In this document: piece after piece, positions 45,100 to 54,959 of the stretch | How the letters are laid out: each line of letters begins with the position of its first letter | Numbering within the stretch: position 1 is the stretch's first letter | From: Elstera cyanobacteriorum | GTDB lineage: Bacteria > Pseudomonadota > Alphaproteobacteria > Elsterales > Elsteraceae | Length of the DNA stretch: 64,000 nucleotides | Assembly (NCBI RefSeq): GCF_002251735.1 | Contig: NZ_NOXS01000025.1 | Location: forward strand, 59,557 to 123,556 | Reading direction: 5' to 3' | Translations under genes and position numbers: made by a program | Notes under the pieces: generated by a model | What the model saw: only the letters and a program-made list of their open reading frames with translations | What the model was told of the DNA's origin: nothing | The model's database searches: none

Positions 45100-45531
45100 C
45101 TACCAACCGACCGAATCGACCAGCGTGTAAACTTCGGTATTCTCGCGATGAATCCGGTCCTTCAAGGCCGCAAAAAGCCCCTGGGTTGCCGCGCTGAAAC
45201 CCGCCGTATCGGTCACCAGCTTGCCGGAATGCACCCAAGTCGACAGATAGGCCTCATAGGCGTCGCGGATGCCGCCCATTTCAGTTTGATAGCGGGTTGC
45301 CATATCGCGCACTTTGCCGTCGTTGTGCCGGGCGAGGCGGGGATAGAGGACGTCATCTTCCAGCGCTAAATGGATCCGGAGTTTTGCCGAAAGTTCGCTG
45401 AACCCTTGCCGAATTTCCTGCGCGCGCGGGGCCCAGTTGGGCGACGCCAAAATCGCTTCTATCCGTTGCACGATGGTCGCGATTTCGCTGTGCTGGCTAC
45501 GGAAACGATGCGTGGCAGTCGGCTGCGTCAT
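45100..45531 (-). CDS. Hemerythrin-like protein, copy 2
   Basis: A 143-residue paralogue, very similar to copy 1 along its length (SQHSEI, LRIHLALEDDVLYPRLARH, YQTEMGGIR, WVHSGKLVT, ALKDRIHRENTEVY). The same His and Glu positions are kept, so it probably has the same diiron site. GAGGG precedes ATG 45531. A strong terminator follows its stop. The close similarity indicates recent duplication relative to copy 3. Confidence 0.8.
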   Translation of the reverse strand: MTQPTATHRFRSQHSEIATIVQRIEAILASPNWAPRAQEIRQGFSELSAKLRIHLALEDDVLYPRLARHNDGKVRDMATRYQTEMGGIRDAYEAYLSTWVHSGKLVTDTAGFSAATQGLFAALKDRIHRENTEVYTLVDSVGW

Positions 45532-45631
45532 GGGGAACCCTCGCGGAAGAAACAGAGCCTCCTCAATCTACTATAGACCGAGAATGCTGCAATCTTTCTA
45601 CCGCAGAGGGCGCAAATTTCATACCGGCCTG

Positions 45632-46060
45632 TCAGGCAGCCTGATCGACCAACGGGTAAAGCTCGGCATCCTCCCGCCGCAACCTTGCTGTCAGCGGCCC
45701 AAAAACCGCCGCCACCGCCTGGGTAAAGCCTGAGCGATCTTGCGCGAAGCGGCCCGAGTGCAGCCAGTCGCGCAGGAAGGTTTCGTAGGTTTCGCGCAGG
45801 CCGCTCATCTCGGCTTGGAACTGCTGGGCGCGGTCGCGCAAGCGGGCGTCCGAGTGGCGGACCAGCCGAGGATAGAGCGCATCATCTTCCAACGCCAAAT
45901 GCAGGCGGAGCTTGGCGGAAAGCTGATGAAAGGCTTCCCGCAGCGGGGCTGCCGGACTATCGGCGGTAAACCCCCGCAGCAGGGTCTGAATAGTTTCGAT
46001 CAGCCCGTAGAGATCGGCATGTTGGCTGTGAAACCGCACCATCGTTGGCGATACGCTCAT
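45632..46060 (-). CDS. Hemerythrin-like protein, copy 3 (altered ligand)
   Basis: A 142-residue more divergent paralogue. It keeps H14 (FHSQHADL) and the LRLHLALEDDALYPRL segment, but the late histidine of the other two (DRIHRE) is replaced by Arg (ARLRRED). Loss of one ligand may alter or abolish the diiron site. ATG 46060 is preferred to the in-frame start at 46129, with GAGGAG about 10 bases upstream. It is the first of the three in transcription order and has an NsrR-like site 53 bp upstream. Confidence 0.78.
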   Translation of the reverse strand: MSVSPTMVRFHSQHADLYGLIETIQTLLRGFTADSPAAPLREAFHQLSAKLRLHLALEDDALYPRLVRHSDARLRDRAQQFQAEMSGLRETYETFLRDWLHSGRFAQDRSGFTQAVAAVFGPLTARLRREDAELYPLVDQAA

Positions 46061-46112
46061 TCTCGTCGCTCCTCTGTCAGCCGAAGGTCGAGGGCAGAAT
46101 GGGAAATAAAAT

Positions 46113-46129
46113 AGGTATTTTAAATTCAT
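46113..46129. promoter_or_regulatory. NsrR-like operator
   Basis: AGGTATTTTAAATTCAT matches the NsrR core consensus ATGYATTTNAAATRCAT at all but two specified positions. NsrR controls hemerythrin-like RIC/YtfE genes in other proteobacteria. It lies just upstream of copy 3. No NsrR gene is in the window. Confidence 0.45.
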
Positions 46130-46283
46130 ATTTAAGCGCGGCAGCCATGCGCGGGCGATGTCACGGCAGGAAGGAAACGCCGCATGGCATTCTTTGGAAG
46201 GGTGATGCTACAATTTATTAAAATTGCGATTATATGCCGTCGTATCCGCAATCTGCTTGGGGATGGCAAAAAGGGGGAATAGG

Positions 46284-47414
46284 GTGCGTCTCGCTCGGAT
46301 ATTGGCCTTGGGTCTGGTGCTCGCCGCCATCGGGAAACCTGTGTGGGCGCAAGCTATCGTTGCCAAAATCCCCGGCATCGCCGACGTGGTAAGCTTCGCC
46401 GTCGGGCTACAGCATCCCTGGGGGCTGGCCTTCCTGCCCGATGGCCGCGCGCTGGTTACCGAGCGGCCCGGCCGCCTGCGGCTGATCGGGCGCGACGGGA
46501 AACTGTCGGACCCGCTGACGGGCGTTCCCGATGTTGTGGCGCGCGGGCAGGGCGGCTTACTTGATGTCGCCATCGATCCGAATTTTGCCGAGAACCGTTT
46601 CGTCTATCTCAGCTTTAGCGAAGGTGGGCCGGGTGGGGCGGGAACGGCGGTTTTTCGGGGGGCGCTCGGGCCGCGTGGGCTGGAAGAGGGCCGGGTAATT
46701 TTCCGGCAGGTGCCGAAAGTGAACGGCACCGGCCATTTTGGCTCCCGCTTGGTTTTTGGCCGCGACGGCACCCTCTTCGTCACCCTCGGCGACCGGTACG
46801 CCTACCGCGATAGCGCCCAAGATGTGACAACGCACCTAGGGAAGATCGTGCGCATTCGCCGCGACGGCACCCCGCCGAGCGATAACCCCTTCCTCACCCG
46901 GTCCGACGCGAAGCCGGAAATCTGGTCCTATGGGCATCGGAACGTCCAGGGCGCGGCTCTCCATCCGCTGACCGGCCAGCTTTGGACCGTCGAACATGGA
47001 GCGCAGGGGGGCGACGAGTTGAACCACTCGCAGCCGGGCAAAAACTACGGCTGGCCGGTCATCACCTATGGCGTCGATTATTCCGGCGCCAAGATCGGTA
47101 TCGGCACAAAGGCGCCCGGCATGGAGCAACCGGTCCATTATTGGGTTCCCTCGATTGCCCCGTCCGGCCTCTTGTTCTACACCGGTTCGGCCTATCCGGG
47201 CTGGAAAGACGCCCTGTTCACCGGTTCGCTTAAGTTCGGCGCCTTGGTCCGCTTAACCCTAAACGGCGACGCCGTAACGCAGGAAGAACGGCTGCTGCAA
47301 GACCTGGGCGAGCGCATTCGTGACGTACGCCAAGGGCCGGACGGGCTGATTTATCTTCTTACCGATTCGCCCGAGGGCCGGGTGTTGCGGCTGAACCCGG
47401 TCAAAAAACCCTAA
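46284..47414 (+). CDS. PQQ-dependent sugar dehydrogenase family protein
   Basis: A 376-residue six-bladed beta-propeller of the soluble glucose dehydrogenase family (YliI/Asd type). A Sec signal peptide covers residues 1-23 (ALGLVLAAIGKPVWAQ). Family motifs: LQHPWGLAFLPDGRALVTERPGRLRLI (about 43-69), GQGGLLDVAIDPNFAENRFVYLSFS (about 90), HFGSRLVFGRDGTLFVTLGDR (about 150), SYGHRNVQGAALHP (about 213), EHGAQGGDELN and KNYGWPVITYGVDYSG. Periplasmic aldose oxidation with PQQ is the family role, though many members have unknown substrates. GTG 46284 has AAGGGGG at good spacing; ATG 46263 is the alternative. Confidence 0.88.
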   Translation: MRLARILALGLVLAAIGKPVWAQAIVAKIPGIADVVSFAVGLQHPWGLAFLPDGRALVTERPGRLRLIGRDGKLSDPLTGVPDVVARGQGGLLDVAIDPNFAENRFVYLSFSEGGPGGAGTAVFRGALGPRGLEEGRVIFRQVPKVNGTGHFGSRLVFGRDGTLFVTLGDRYAYRDSAQDVTTHLGKIVRIRRDGTPPSDNPFLTRSDAKPEIWSYGHRNVQGAALHPLTGQLWTVEHGAQGGDELNHSQPGKNYGWPVITYGVDYSGAKIGIGTKAPGMEQPVHYWVPSIAPSGLLFYTGSAYPGWKDALFTGSLKFGALVRLTLNGDAVTQEERLLQDLGERIRDVRQGPDGLIYLLTDSPEGRVLRLNPVKKP

Positions 47415-47722
47415 TCAGCCAGGGCGTAATCCAGCACCTGAACCGTGCGCAGGATCGGGGCGATGGCCTCGTGGATCACGCGCTGGTGCTCGGGATGCGG
47501 AAGATAGGCATCGCGGGCGGCGGCATCGGCGAAGATCATGGTGAAGCCAAAATCGATCCCGCTTCCCGCCGGTTCCGGGCTCATTTGCGGGCCGCCGGAA
47601 TAAGAGACTAGGCCGGGGATGCGGCCAACCAGCGCGGCCAAAGCATCGGCGCAGGTCTGTTGCTGCGCGTCGGTTGCCGCCGCCGTCCAGCCCAGCAAAA
47701 CGATGTGAGCGATCTTCGCCAT
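47411..47722 (-). CDS. Dabb (stress-responsive alpha/beta barrel) domain protein
   Basis: A 103-residue ferredoxin-like dimeric barrel protein. IAHIVLLGWTAAATDAQQQ at the N-terminus, a middle GIDFGFTMIFADAAARDAYLPHPEHQRVIHEAIAPIL and a short C-terminus match the Dabb family. Enzymatic members exist, but most have no known role. AAGGAG precedes ATG 47722. It overlaps the convergent dehydrogenase gene by 4 bp and is divergent from aspC. Confidence 0.85.
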   Translation of the reverse strand: MAKIAHIVLLGWTAAATDAQQQTCADALAALVGRIPGLVSYSGGPQMSPEPAGSGIDFGFTMIFADAAARDAYLPHPEHQRVIHEAIAPILRTVQVLDYALAD

Positions 47723-47883
47723 TTCGGTCTCCTTGTTAACGCCGTTACCATAGGGTGGTTTTCGCCGAATTGTCAGCACGGCAATTTCCTGGATTGCCGA
47801 AGCTGGCGGTTCCGGCGCACAGTCGCGGCACCGCTGGTGCTTTTTCGCGGGGGAGGAAGCACGCGCGGCCCTTTGTCGATTGA

Positions 47884-49098
<1,215 letters not shown>

Positions 49099-49106
49099 AC
49101 AAAGAC

Positions 49107-49161
49107 GCCTCCCCTTGCCTTAACGCGGCTTCCATTGGAAACTACGGGGGCAAGGGGAGGC
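49107..49161 (+). promoter_or_regulatory. 13-bp inverted repeat enclosing the mntA ribosome binding site
   Basis: GCCTCCCCTTGCC (49107-49119) and GGCAAGGGGAGGC (49149-49161) are perfectly complementary with a 29-nt loop. The right arm is the Shine-Dalgarno of mntA, five bases before its ATG. In a transcript containing both arms, the antitoxin start would be masked; a transcript beginning inside the loop would be free. No U-tract follows, so it is not a classical terminator for aspC. Confidence 0.7.
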
Positions 49162-49165
49162 TTCG

Positions 49166-49456
49166 ATGAAACCATCCATCGCATTAACGTTGCATCGTTC
49201 GTCTATTCGCGCGGCGGCGGAGCGTTTCCGGCTGGATAATCCACGCGTCTTCGGGTCGGCGCTGCTCGGGAAAGATACCGAAACAAGTGACCTCGATATC
49301 CTGGTCGATCCCCGCCCTGGAACGACCCTCTTTGATATCGGTGGATACCAAGAAGAGTTGGAGCGTCTGCTGGGGGTCCGGGTTGATGTGTTGACGCCCG
49401 GCGGTTTACCCCCCAAGTGGCGCGACGTCATCGTGCGGGACGCAAAACCGATATGA
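49166..49456 (+). CDS. mntA: MntA-family nucleotidyltransferase antitoxin
   Basis: A 96-residue minimal nucleotidyltransferase. The catalytic pattern is G30-S31, ten residues, then D42-L-D44, with VDVLTPGGLPPKWRDVIVRDAKPI at the C-terminus. In HEPN/MNT modules MntA neutralises the HEPN ribonuclease by adding AMP to the tyrosine of its RX4HXY motif. All catalytic residues are present, so this gene appears intact. Its stop overlaps the HEPN ATG. The SD sits in a strong inverted repeat. Confidence 0.9.
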   Translation: MKPSIALTLHRSSIRAAAERFRLDNPRVFGSALLGKDTETSDLDILVDPRPGTTLFDIGGYQEELERLLGVRVDVLTPGGLPPKWRDVIVRDAKPI

Positions 49457-49791
49457 CGGCAAACCGTTTGCCAGATTATCTCGATCATATGCGCTTGGCC
49501 GCTTCGAAAGCTCTCGATTTTTTGGAAGGAAGTTCCTTCAACACGTTTGCCGAAGATCGGCGGACCCAGAAGGCCGTCTTCATGTCACTGATTATCATCG
49601 GTGAAGCAGCGGCGCGCATTCTCGAACGGTTCCCCGATTTTACCGCTGCTCATCCAGAGATTGCTTGGGTCGAAATGCGCTGAATGCGCAACCGCCTAAC
49701 CCATGTCTATTTCGAGGTCGATTTGGCAATCATTTGGAATACGGTTCAGCAGGAATTGCCGAGGCTGCTGCGGTCGCTGGAACCCCTATAA
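49453..49791 (+). pseudogene. HEPN ribonuclease toxin gene with in-frame TGA
   Basis: The frame encodes a HEPN (DUF86-like) protein that would be 112 residues, but codon 77 is TGA (49681-49683). Upstream: MTANRLPDYLDHMRLAASKA and LIIIGEAAARILERFPD. Downstream, in the same frame from ATG 49684: RNRLTHVYFEVDLAIIW, which contains the catalytic and AMPylation motif RX4HXY. Relatives have Gly between W-x-x-x-x and MRNRL, so a GGA-to-TGA change explains the stop. The active site is cut off from the first fragment; restart at TGAATG could give a 35-residue second piece. Inactivation is likely, though read-through is not excluded. Confidence 0.82.
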
Positions 49792-49837
49792 AAGGAAAAA
49801 GGGCCATAGCCACGCTGCAGCCCTTCTGCCCACCTCC

Positions 49838-50878
49838 TCAGAACCGATCAATCACGCTAATTCCAATATCGCGCGACCCATCCATCGCCGTCAGGGCCGG
49901 GATAGCCTCGGCGAGCGCAATTTTGCGGCCGATCAGCTTTTGCGGCGCAATCTTACCCGTTTCGATCATCGCCATCATGGCGTCGTAACGCCAAGCCTGC
50001 ATGCCGTGACTGCCGTAGATTTCCAGTTCGTGGCCGATGACCTGGGCCATCGGGATTTGCGGCGTCGCATGGTCCCCCAGCATCAGGCCGACCTGAACGT
50101 GGCGCCCGCGCCGCCGCAGGTTCTTGATCGAATTGAAACAGGTCGTCGGGCTGCCCAGCGCGTCGATGGAAACATGGGCGCCGCCCTTGGTGATCTCGCG
50201 CACCGCTTCGACCGTGTCGGCGACCGTGCGGGAATTGATCGTGGCGACGGCCCCGCATTCCCGCGCAAACGCCAGTTTATCGTCGAAAACATCGATGGCG
50301 ATCACATTGGCGCCCATCGCGCTGGCGATCATGATGGCCGAAAGCCCGACGCCGCCACAGCCATGAACGGCGACCCATTCCCCGGGGGCGGTGCGGGCTT
50401 GATCGACAATCGCGCGGAAGGAGGTGGCGAACCGGCACCCTAGGCTGGCGGCGGTCGCATCGTCCACCGCCTCGGGCAGCGTCACCAGATTGGTTTCGGC
50501 GAAATCAATGGCGACATACTCGGCGAATGACCCCCAATGGGTAAAGCCGGGCTGGAACTGATCCGGGCAGACCTGTTGATTGCCCGAATGGCATTCCGGG
50601 CAATGGCCGCAGCCGGAGACGAAGGGCACCGTTACCCGGTCGCCAGCGTGAAAGCGCGATACACGCTTACCGGTGGCCACCACTTTCCCGGCGAACTCAT
50701 GCCCCGGCACATGGGGCAGGCGAATATCGGGATCATGCCCCATCCAGCCGTGCCAGTCGCTGCGGCAGAGGCCGGTGACGGCCACGGCGATAACAACGCC
50801 ATCCTCACTCGGGGTTGGGTCGGGCACCGTGGCGATGGTTGGGGGCGTTCCGAAAGTCTCAAACAGCATCGCCTTCAT
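49838..50878 (-). CDS. Zinc-dependent alcohol dehydrogenase
   Basis: A 346-residue MDR-family dehydrogenase with both zinc sites. Catalytic zinc: C38 ([10 protein letters not shown]) and H60-E61 (PGHEFAG). Structural zinc: [16 protein letters not shown] (about 90-105). The NAD motif is [18 protein letters not shown] (about 174-191). The substrate is unknown. It is divergent from the Lrp gene across 137 bp, a usual arrangement when the regulator controls it. Confidence 0.9.
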   Translation of the reverse strand: MKAMLFETFGTPPTIATVPDPTPSEDGVVIAVAVTGLCRSDWHGWMGHDPDIRLPHVPGHEFAGKVVATGKRVSRFHAGDRVTVPFVSGCGHCPECHSGNQQVCPDQFQPGFTHWGSFAEYVAIDFAETNLVTLPEAVDDATAASLGCRFATSFRAIVDQARTAPGEWVAVHGCGGVGLSAIMIASAMGANVIAIDVFDDKLAFARECGAVATINSRTVADTVEAVREITKGGAHVSIDALGSPTTCFNSIKNLRRRGRHVQVGLMLGDHATPQIPMAQVIGHELEIYGSHGMQAWRYDAMMAMIETGKIAPQKLIGRKIALAEAIPALTAMDGSRDIGISVIDRF

Positions 50879-51015
50879 GGCACTCTCCCGAAGTCGTAAA
50901 CCCGGGGGAATTGTCGCATTCTTTGGCGGAAAGGGGCTTTCTTTTTTCCGAGATATTGCGGGAATATCGGAAGAACTTACTCAGAAATCCCCATAAACAG
51001 AAAGACTCTGCCTCC

Positions 51016-51483
51016 GTGACCGACTTCGATAAAACAGACTTGCGATTGATGGCCCTGGTGCAGCAGGATGGCCGCCTGTCGAACGCTAAGCTGGCCGCCG
51101 CGTTATCGATCAGCGAAACGCCCTGCTGGCGCCGGTTGAAGCGGCTGGAGGAGGAGGGGGTGATCGAGGGGTATCAAGCGCTCCTCAGCCGCCGGAAGCT
51201 CGACCTTGGCGTGCTGGCCTTCGTGCATCTCTCCGTCACCCAGCACGGCGAGGCGGTGACGGCAGAGATTGAGCGGACGATCCTGGCAGCGGACAATGTG
51301 TTGTCCTGTCACAATGTCTCCGGCGATGCCGATTTCATGCTGACGGTCGTGGCAAAGGATTTAGACGCCTACAGCCGCTTCGTCGAAACCACGCTGCGGA
51401 AACTGCCGGGAGTCTCGGCGATCCGCTCAACGTTTTCCTTGCGGGAAATCAAGGCGTCCAACCGGCTACCGGTGGGGCCGTAG
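51016..51483 (+). CDS. Lrp/AsnC-family transcriptional regulator
   Basis: A 155-residue Lrp-type regulator. HTH at about 5-50 (LRLMALVQQDGRLSNAKLAAALSISETPCWRRLKRLEEEGVI), then the RAM/effector domain with VTGNAD-like CHNVSGDADFMLTVVAKDLDAYSRFV (about 96-121). The start is GTG 51016; the frame is open from 50815, but that extension would cover the divergent promoter. No clear SD is seen. It likely regulates the divergent alcohol dehydrogenase. Confidence 0.85.
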   Translation: MTDFDKTDLRLMALVQQDGRLSNAKLAAALSISETPCWRRLKRLEEEGVIEGYQALLSRRKLDLGVLAFVHLSVTQHGEAVTAEIERTILAADNVLSCHNVSGDADFMLTVVAKDLDAYSRFVETTLRKLPGVSAIRSTFSLREIKASNRLPVGP

Positions 51484-51486
51484 AAG

Positions 51487-51517
51487 CTCGCCCCTGCCGC
51501 CGTGCAGCAGGGGCGAG
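51487..51517. terminator. Convergent terminator between lrp-type gene and lipoprotein gene
   Basis: CTCGCCCCTGC (51487-51497) pairs perfectly with GCAGGGGCGAG (51507-51517), 9-nt loop; a T-rich GGGTTATTTCTT lies a few bases on for the plus strand. Confidence 0.6.
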
Positions 51518-51523
51518 GCCGGG

Positions 51524-51991
51524 TTATTTCTTGGCCAATTGCGCCTTCAGCCAGTTGGTAAAGGCGGGGCTGGCGAGATCGTTTTGCTGGCGCGTCATCA
51601 TCTCCGCGATGCGGACCCGGTCAGTATCCTCGGAGCAGGTACCGCTTCGCTGGCTGGATTCGCTCTTGCGTTCTGCTCGATAGGCCGCCTCGAACCAGCC
51701 CTGCGCCAAGGTCGGCAGCGGCGGCAGAAGGCCGTCGATATCGCTAATCAGCTTATCGAGATCCTTGGTCGGCAAGGAGCAGGTCACCCCGGCTTCGGCG
51801 ATTTTGGCCGACGCGACGGCAAGGTCAGGAAGACCATCTAACCCGGCCAGCACCAAACCGTTTACCTGCACGATACCACCGCCACTCGTTGCGCTGGCGA
51901 CGGTGGTTTTCGGCGTTTCCTGCGTCGTCTGGCAGGCGGCGAGCGCGAGGGCGGCGGGCAGGGCAAGGAAAAGGGGGCGAAAACGGGTCAA
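51524..51991 (-). CDS. Small lipoprotein of unknown function
   Basis: A 155-residue secreted protein. Residues 1-19 form a signal with lipobox LAAC (C20), so it is probably anchored in the outer membrane. The mature part is soluble with two cysteines (about 71 and 119) that could form a disulfide; it ends in a helical NWLKAQLAKK. No known family is recognised. The start is TTG 51991, supported by AGGAG six bases upstream. It converges on the Lrp gene. Confidence 0.72.
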   Translation of the reverse strand: MTRFRPLFLALPAALALAACQTTQETPKTTVASATSGGGIVQVNGLVLAGLDGLPDLAVASAKIAEAGVTCSLPTKDLDKLISDIDGLLPPLPTLAQGWFEAAYRAERKSESSQRSGTCSEDTDRVRIAEMMTRQQNDLASPAFTNWLKAQLAKK

Positions 51992-52106
51992 GATGCACTC
52001 CTGTTTCGACGCATGTTGGCGCCAAGCTATACGCGGGAACCCGGGTCACTGCAAAGGCCCGATGCGTGACGGGCGCTTGACGTTTCGGCGCAATGGTCTT
52101 TATTAA

Positions 52107-52121
52107 GGACTGAATTGGTCC
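52107..52121. promoter_or_regulatory. Imperfect inverted repeat upstream of the SUF regulator
   Basis: GGACTGAATTGGTCC has 4-bp perfect arms with partial inner symmetry, 50 bp before the regulator ATG. It is a candidate autoregulatory site for the Rrf2 protein; the match to known IscR-type sites is weak. Confidence 0.3.
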
Positions 52122-52170
52122 GAATTGGGGCCAACCGTCGTAACCACGCTGTGACAAGCGGAGCCGGGCA

Positions 52171-52668
52171 ATGATCATTGTCAGCAAATTGGCCGATTAT
52201 GCCGTCGTTCTGGCGGTCCAGCTCGGCCACATGGGGCAGAACCTCGGCCCGTTGGCGGGCTTGACCCAGGCGAGCACCGCCGATCTGGCGGAGGCAACCA
52301 AGTTGCCCGGCGCGACCGTGGCGAAAGTGCTGAAAGCCCTCAACCGTGCGGGCATCGTTTCCGCCGCGCGCGGGGCGGGCGGCGGCTATCGGCTGGCACG
52401 ATCCCCCGCCGATCTGACGGTAGCCGAAGTGATTGCCGCCATCGATGGGCCGCTCGGCATGACCGAATGCGCCGGGGATGCCGATCACGATAGCTGCACC
52501 CATATGTCATATTGCGCGACCAAGCCCCATTGGGCGCGCATCACGCTGGCCGTGCAGGCGGCGCTTGGGGCGGTAACGGTGGAAGATATGATGGCGCCGC
52601 CGTTCATGCCTGCCGTTTCCGCCAGCCGCCCGGCCCCTTCTCTTGCCCTGGGAGCAGACGCATCATGA
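52171..52668 (+). CDS. Rrf2-family SUF operon regulator
   Basis: A 165-residue IscR/SufR-like Rrf2 protein. The winged HTH covers about 1-80 ([40 protein letters not shown]). Three cysteines in C-x8-C-x5-C (about 100-116, [17 protein letters not shown]) probably bind a 2Fe-2S cluster that reports Fe-S status. The C-terminal 25 residues are a disordered Pro/Ser/Ala tail. GGAG precedes ATG 52171. Its stop overlaps the sufB ATG, so regulator and structural genes are one transcript. Confidence 0.9.
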   Translation: MIIVSKLADYAVVLAVQLGHMGQNLGPLAGLTQASTADLAEATKLPGATVAKVLKALNRAGIVSAARGAGGGYRLARSPADLTVAEVIAAIDGPLGMTECAGDADHDSCTHMSYCATKPHWARITLAVQAALGAVTVEDMMAPPFMPAVSASRPAPSLALGADAS

Positions 52669-54128
52669 CCGCGCTCGACACGCCCACCGCCGTTGATGCC
52701 GCCGTCGCCGACCAACCCTATAAATACGGGTTCGTCACCGATATTGAGGCCGATGAGGCGCCGCTAGGGCTGAACGAGGATATCGTCCGCTTTATTTCGG
52801 CCAAGAAGAATGAGCCGGAGTGGCTGCTAGACTGGCGTCTGAAAGCCTTCCGCGTTTGGCAGGGTATGACCCCGCCGACCTGGGCCAAGCTGACTGTGCC
52901 GGAGATCGATTTCCAAGCGTTGCGCTATTATTCCGCGCCGAAAACGGCGGCGGGGCCGAAGTCGCTGGACGAGGTCGATCCCGAACTGCTGAAGACTTAC
53001 GAGAAGCTCGGCATTCCGTTGAAGGAACAGGCGTGGCTGGCGGGCGTGCCGGGCGTCGCGGTCGATGCGGTGTTCGATAGCGTGTCGGTGGCGACCACCT
53101 TCAAGGATACGCTGAAGAAGGAAGGCATCATCTTCTGTTCCTTCGGCGAGGCCGTGCAGGAACATCCCGATCTGGTGCGCCAGTACCTCGGCTCGGTCGT
53201 GCCGGTGGCGGATAATTATTATTCGGCGCTGAATGCGGCGGTGTTTTCCGACGGTTCCTTCGTCTTCATCCCGAAAGGGGTGCGCTGCCCGATGGAGCTT
53301 TCGACCTATTTCCGCATCAACGCCAAGGGAACGGGCCAGTTCGAACGCACGCTGATCATCGCCGAAGACGATAGTTACGTCTCTTACCTCGAAGGCTGCA
53401 CGGCACCGCAGCGCGACGAAAATCAGCTTCATGCAGCGGTGGTGGAACTGGTGGCGCTCGACCGGGCGGAGATTAAATATTCGACCGTGCAGAATTGGTA
53501 TCCGGGCGATGCCGAGGGCAAGGGTGGGATTTATAACTTCGTCACCAAGCGCGGCGCCTGCCGGGGAGTGAAGTCGAAGATTTCCTGGACCCAGGTGGAA
53601 ACCGGGTCGGCGATCACCTGGAAATACCCGTCCTGCATTCTGCAAGGCGATGAGTCGGTTGGGGAATTCTACTCCGTCGCCATTGCCAATAATCGCCAGC
53701 AGGCCGATACCGGGACTAAGATGATCCATATCGGCAAAAACACCCGCTCCACCATCATCTCCAAGGGGATTTCGGCGGGGCATGGACAGAATACCTATCG
53801 CGGCGGGGTGAAAATCCTGCCCAAAGCCAAGAATGCGCGGAATTTCACCCAGTGCGATTCGCTGCTGATCGGCGATCAATGCGGTGCCCATACGGTGCCC
53901 TATATCGACGTGCGCACGCCGACCGCGACGCTGGAGCATGAGGCGACCACCTCGAAAATCAGCGAAGACCAATTGTTCTACTGCCAGCAGCGCGGGCTGA
54001 CGGCGGAAGATGCCCTGTCCTTGATCGTCAATGGTTTCGCCAAGGAAGTGCTGAAGGAACTGCCGATGGAATTCGCGGTCGAAGCGCAAAAACTGCTCGC
54101 CATCAGCCTTGAAGGCTCGGTCGGTTAA
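52665..54128 (+). CDS. sufB: Fe-S cluster assembly protein SufB
   Basis: A 487-residue scaffold subunit of the SufBC2D complex. After [43 protein letters not shown] the beta-helix core contains [57 protein letters not shown] and a C-terminal [37 protein letters not shown]. Invariant cysteines are present. ATG 52665 is used; the open frame to 52512 shadows the regulator gene. 69 bp separate it from sufC. Confidence 0.97.
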   Translation: MTALDTPTAVDAAVADQPYKYGFVTDIEADEAPLGLNEDIVRFISAKKNEPEWLLDWRLKAFRVWQGMTPPTWAKLTVPEIDFQALRYYSAPKTAAGPKSLDEVDPELLKTYEKLGIPLKEQAWLAGVPGVAVDAVFDSVSVATTFKDTLKKEGIIFCSFGEAVQEHPDLVRQYLGSVVPVADNYYSALNAAVFSDGSFVFIPKGVRCPMELSTYFRINAKGTGQFERTLIIAEDDSYVSYLEGCTAPQRDENQLHAAVVELVALDRAEIKYSTVQNWYPGDAEGKGGIYNFVTKRGACRGVKSKISWTQVETGSAITWKYPSCILQGDESVGEFYSVAIANNRQQADTGTKMIHIGKNTRSTIISKGISAGHGQNTYRGGVKILPKAKNARNFTQCDSLLIGDQCGAHTVPYIDVRTPTATLEHEATTSKISEDQLFYCQQRGLTAEDALSLIVNGFAKEVLKELPMEFAVEAQKLLAISLEGSVG

Positions 54129-54197
54129 CACATTCACAGATTAAGCGGGCAGCGGCGGCCAACGCCGCGCCGACGCATCGTTAGAAGGGTTCGGACC

Positions 54198-54959
54198 ATG
54201 TTGCAGATCGACGATCTTTGGGCGGAAGTAGAGGGCGATGAAGGCCCGCGCGAAATTCTGCGCGGCCTGTCGCTGACCGTGAAGGCGGGGGAAGTCCACG
54301 CCATCATGGGGCCGAACGGGTCCGGCAAAAGCACGCTCGCCAATGTCATTTCCGGGCGCGACGGTTACCGCGTGACCAAGGGCCGCGTGCTCTACAAGGG
54401 TCAGGATTTGCTGGCCCAGGAAGCCGACGAGCGGGCGCGCAACGGGATTTTTCTGGCCTTCCAATACCCGGTCGAAATCCCTGGTGTGAATAATATGTAC
54501 TTCCTGCGCACGGCCTTGAACGCCAAGCGCCGCCACAATGGTTTGCCAGACCTCGACGCCGGGGCGTTCCTGAAGCTGGTGCGCGCGCAACTCAAGAAAC
54601 TGTCGTTGAAGGACGATCTGTTGCAGCGCCCGGTCAATGTCGGTTTTTCCGGTGGCGAAAAGAAGCGCAACGAGATTTTCCACATGTCGATCCTGGAGCC
54701 GGACATGTGCCTGCTCGATGAAACCGACTCGGGCCTCGACATCGACGCCCTCAAAGCGGTGTCGGACGGGGTGAATGCCCTGCGCTCGCCGGATCGGGCC
54801 TTCGTGCTGATCACCCATTATCAGCGCCTCTTGAGCCATATTCAGCCGGACGTGGTGCATGTTCTGTCGGGCGGTAAGATCGTCCGCACGGGCGATGCCA
54901 GCCTGGCGGCGGAACTGGAGCGCGACGGCTATGCCTTCCTCAATCAGGATGCCGCGTAA
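54198..54959 (+). CDS. sufC: Fe-S assembly ATPase SufC
   Basis: A 253-residue ABC-type ATPase that drives the SufBCD scaffold. Walker A GPNGSGKSTLANV (about 36-48), FLAFQYPVEIPGV, NVGFSGGEKKRNEIFHM (signature, about 150-166), Walker B CLLDETDSGLDIDALKAV and H-loop LITHYQRLL are typical of SufC. sufD begins at the very next base after its stop. Confidence 0.97.
   Translation: MLQIDDLWAEVEGDEGPREILRGLSLTVKAGEVHAIMGPNGSGKSTLANVISGRDGYRVTKGRVLYKGQDLLAQEADERARNGIFLAFQYPVEIPGVNNMYFLRTALNAKRRHNGLPDLDAGAFLKLVRAQLKKLSLKDDLLQRPVNVGFSGGEKKRNEIFHMSILEPDMCLLDETDSGLDIDALKAVSDGVNALRSPDRAFVLITHYQRLLSHIQPDVVHVLSGGKIVRTGDASLAAELERDGYAFLNQDAA

Noticed and set aside
49681..49683. Selenocysteine reading of the HEPN TGA
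   Set aside because: Relatives have Gly at this place, there is no visible SECIS-like hairpin just downstream, and no selenoprotein context.
52827..54137. Minus-strand frame opposite sufB
   Set aside because: Antisense shadow; sufB is unambiguous.
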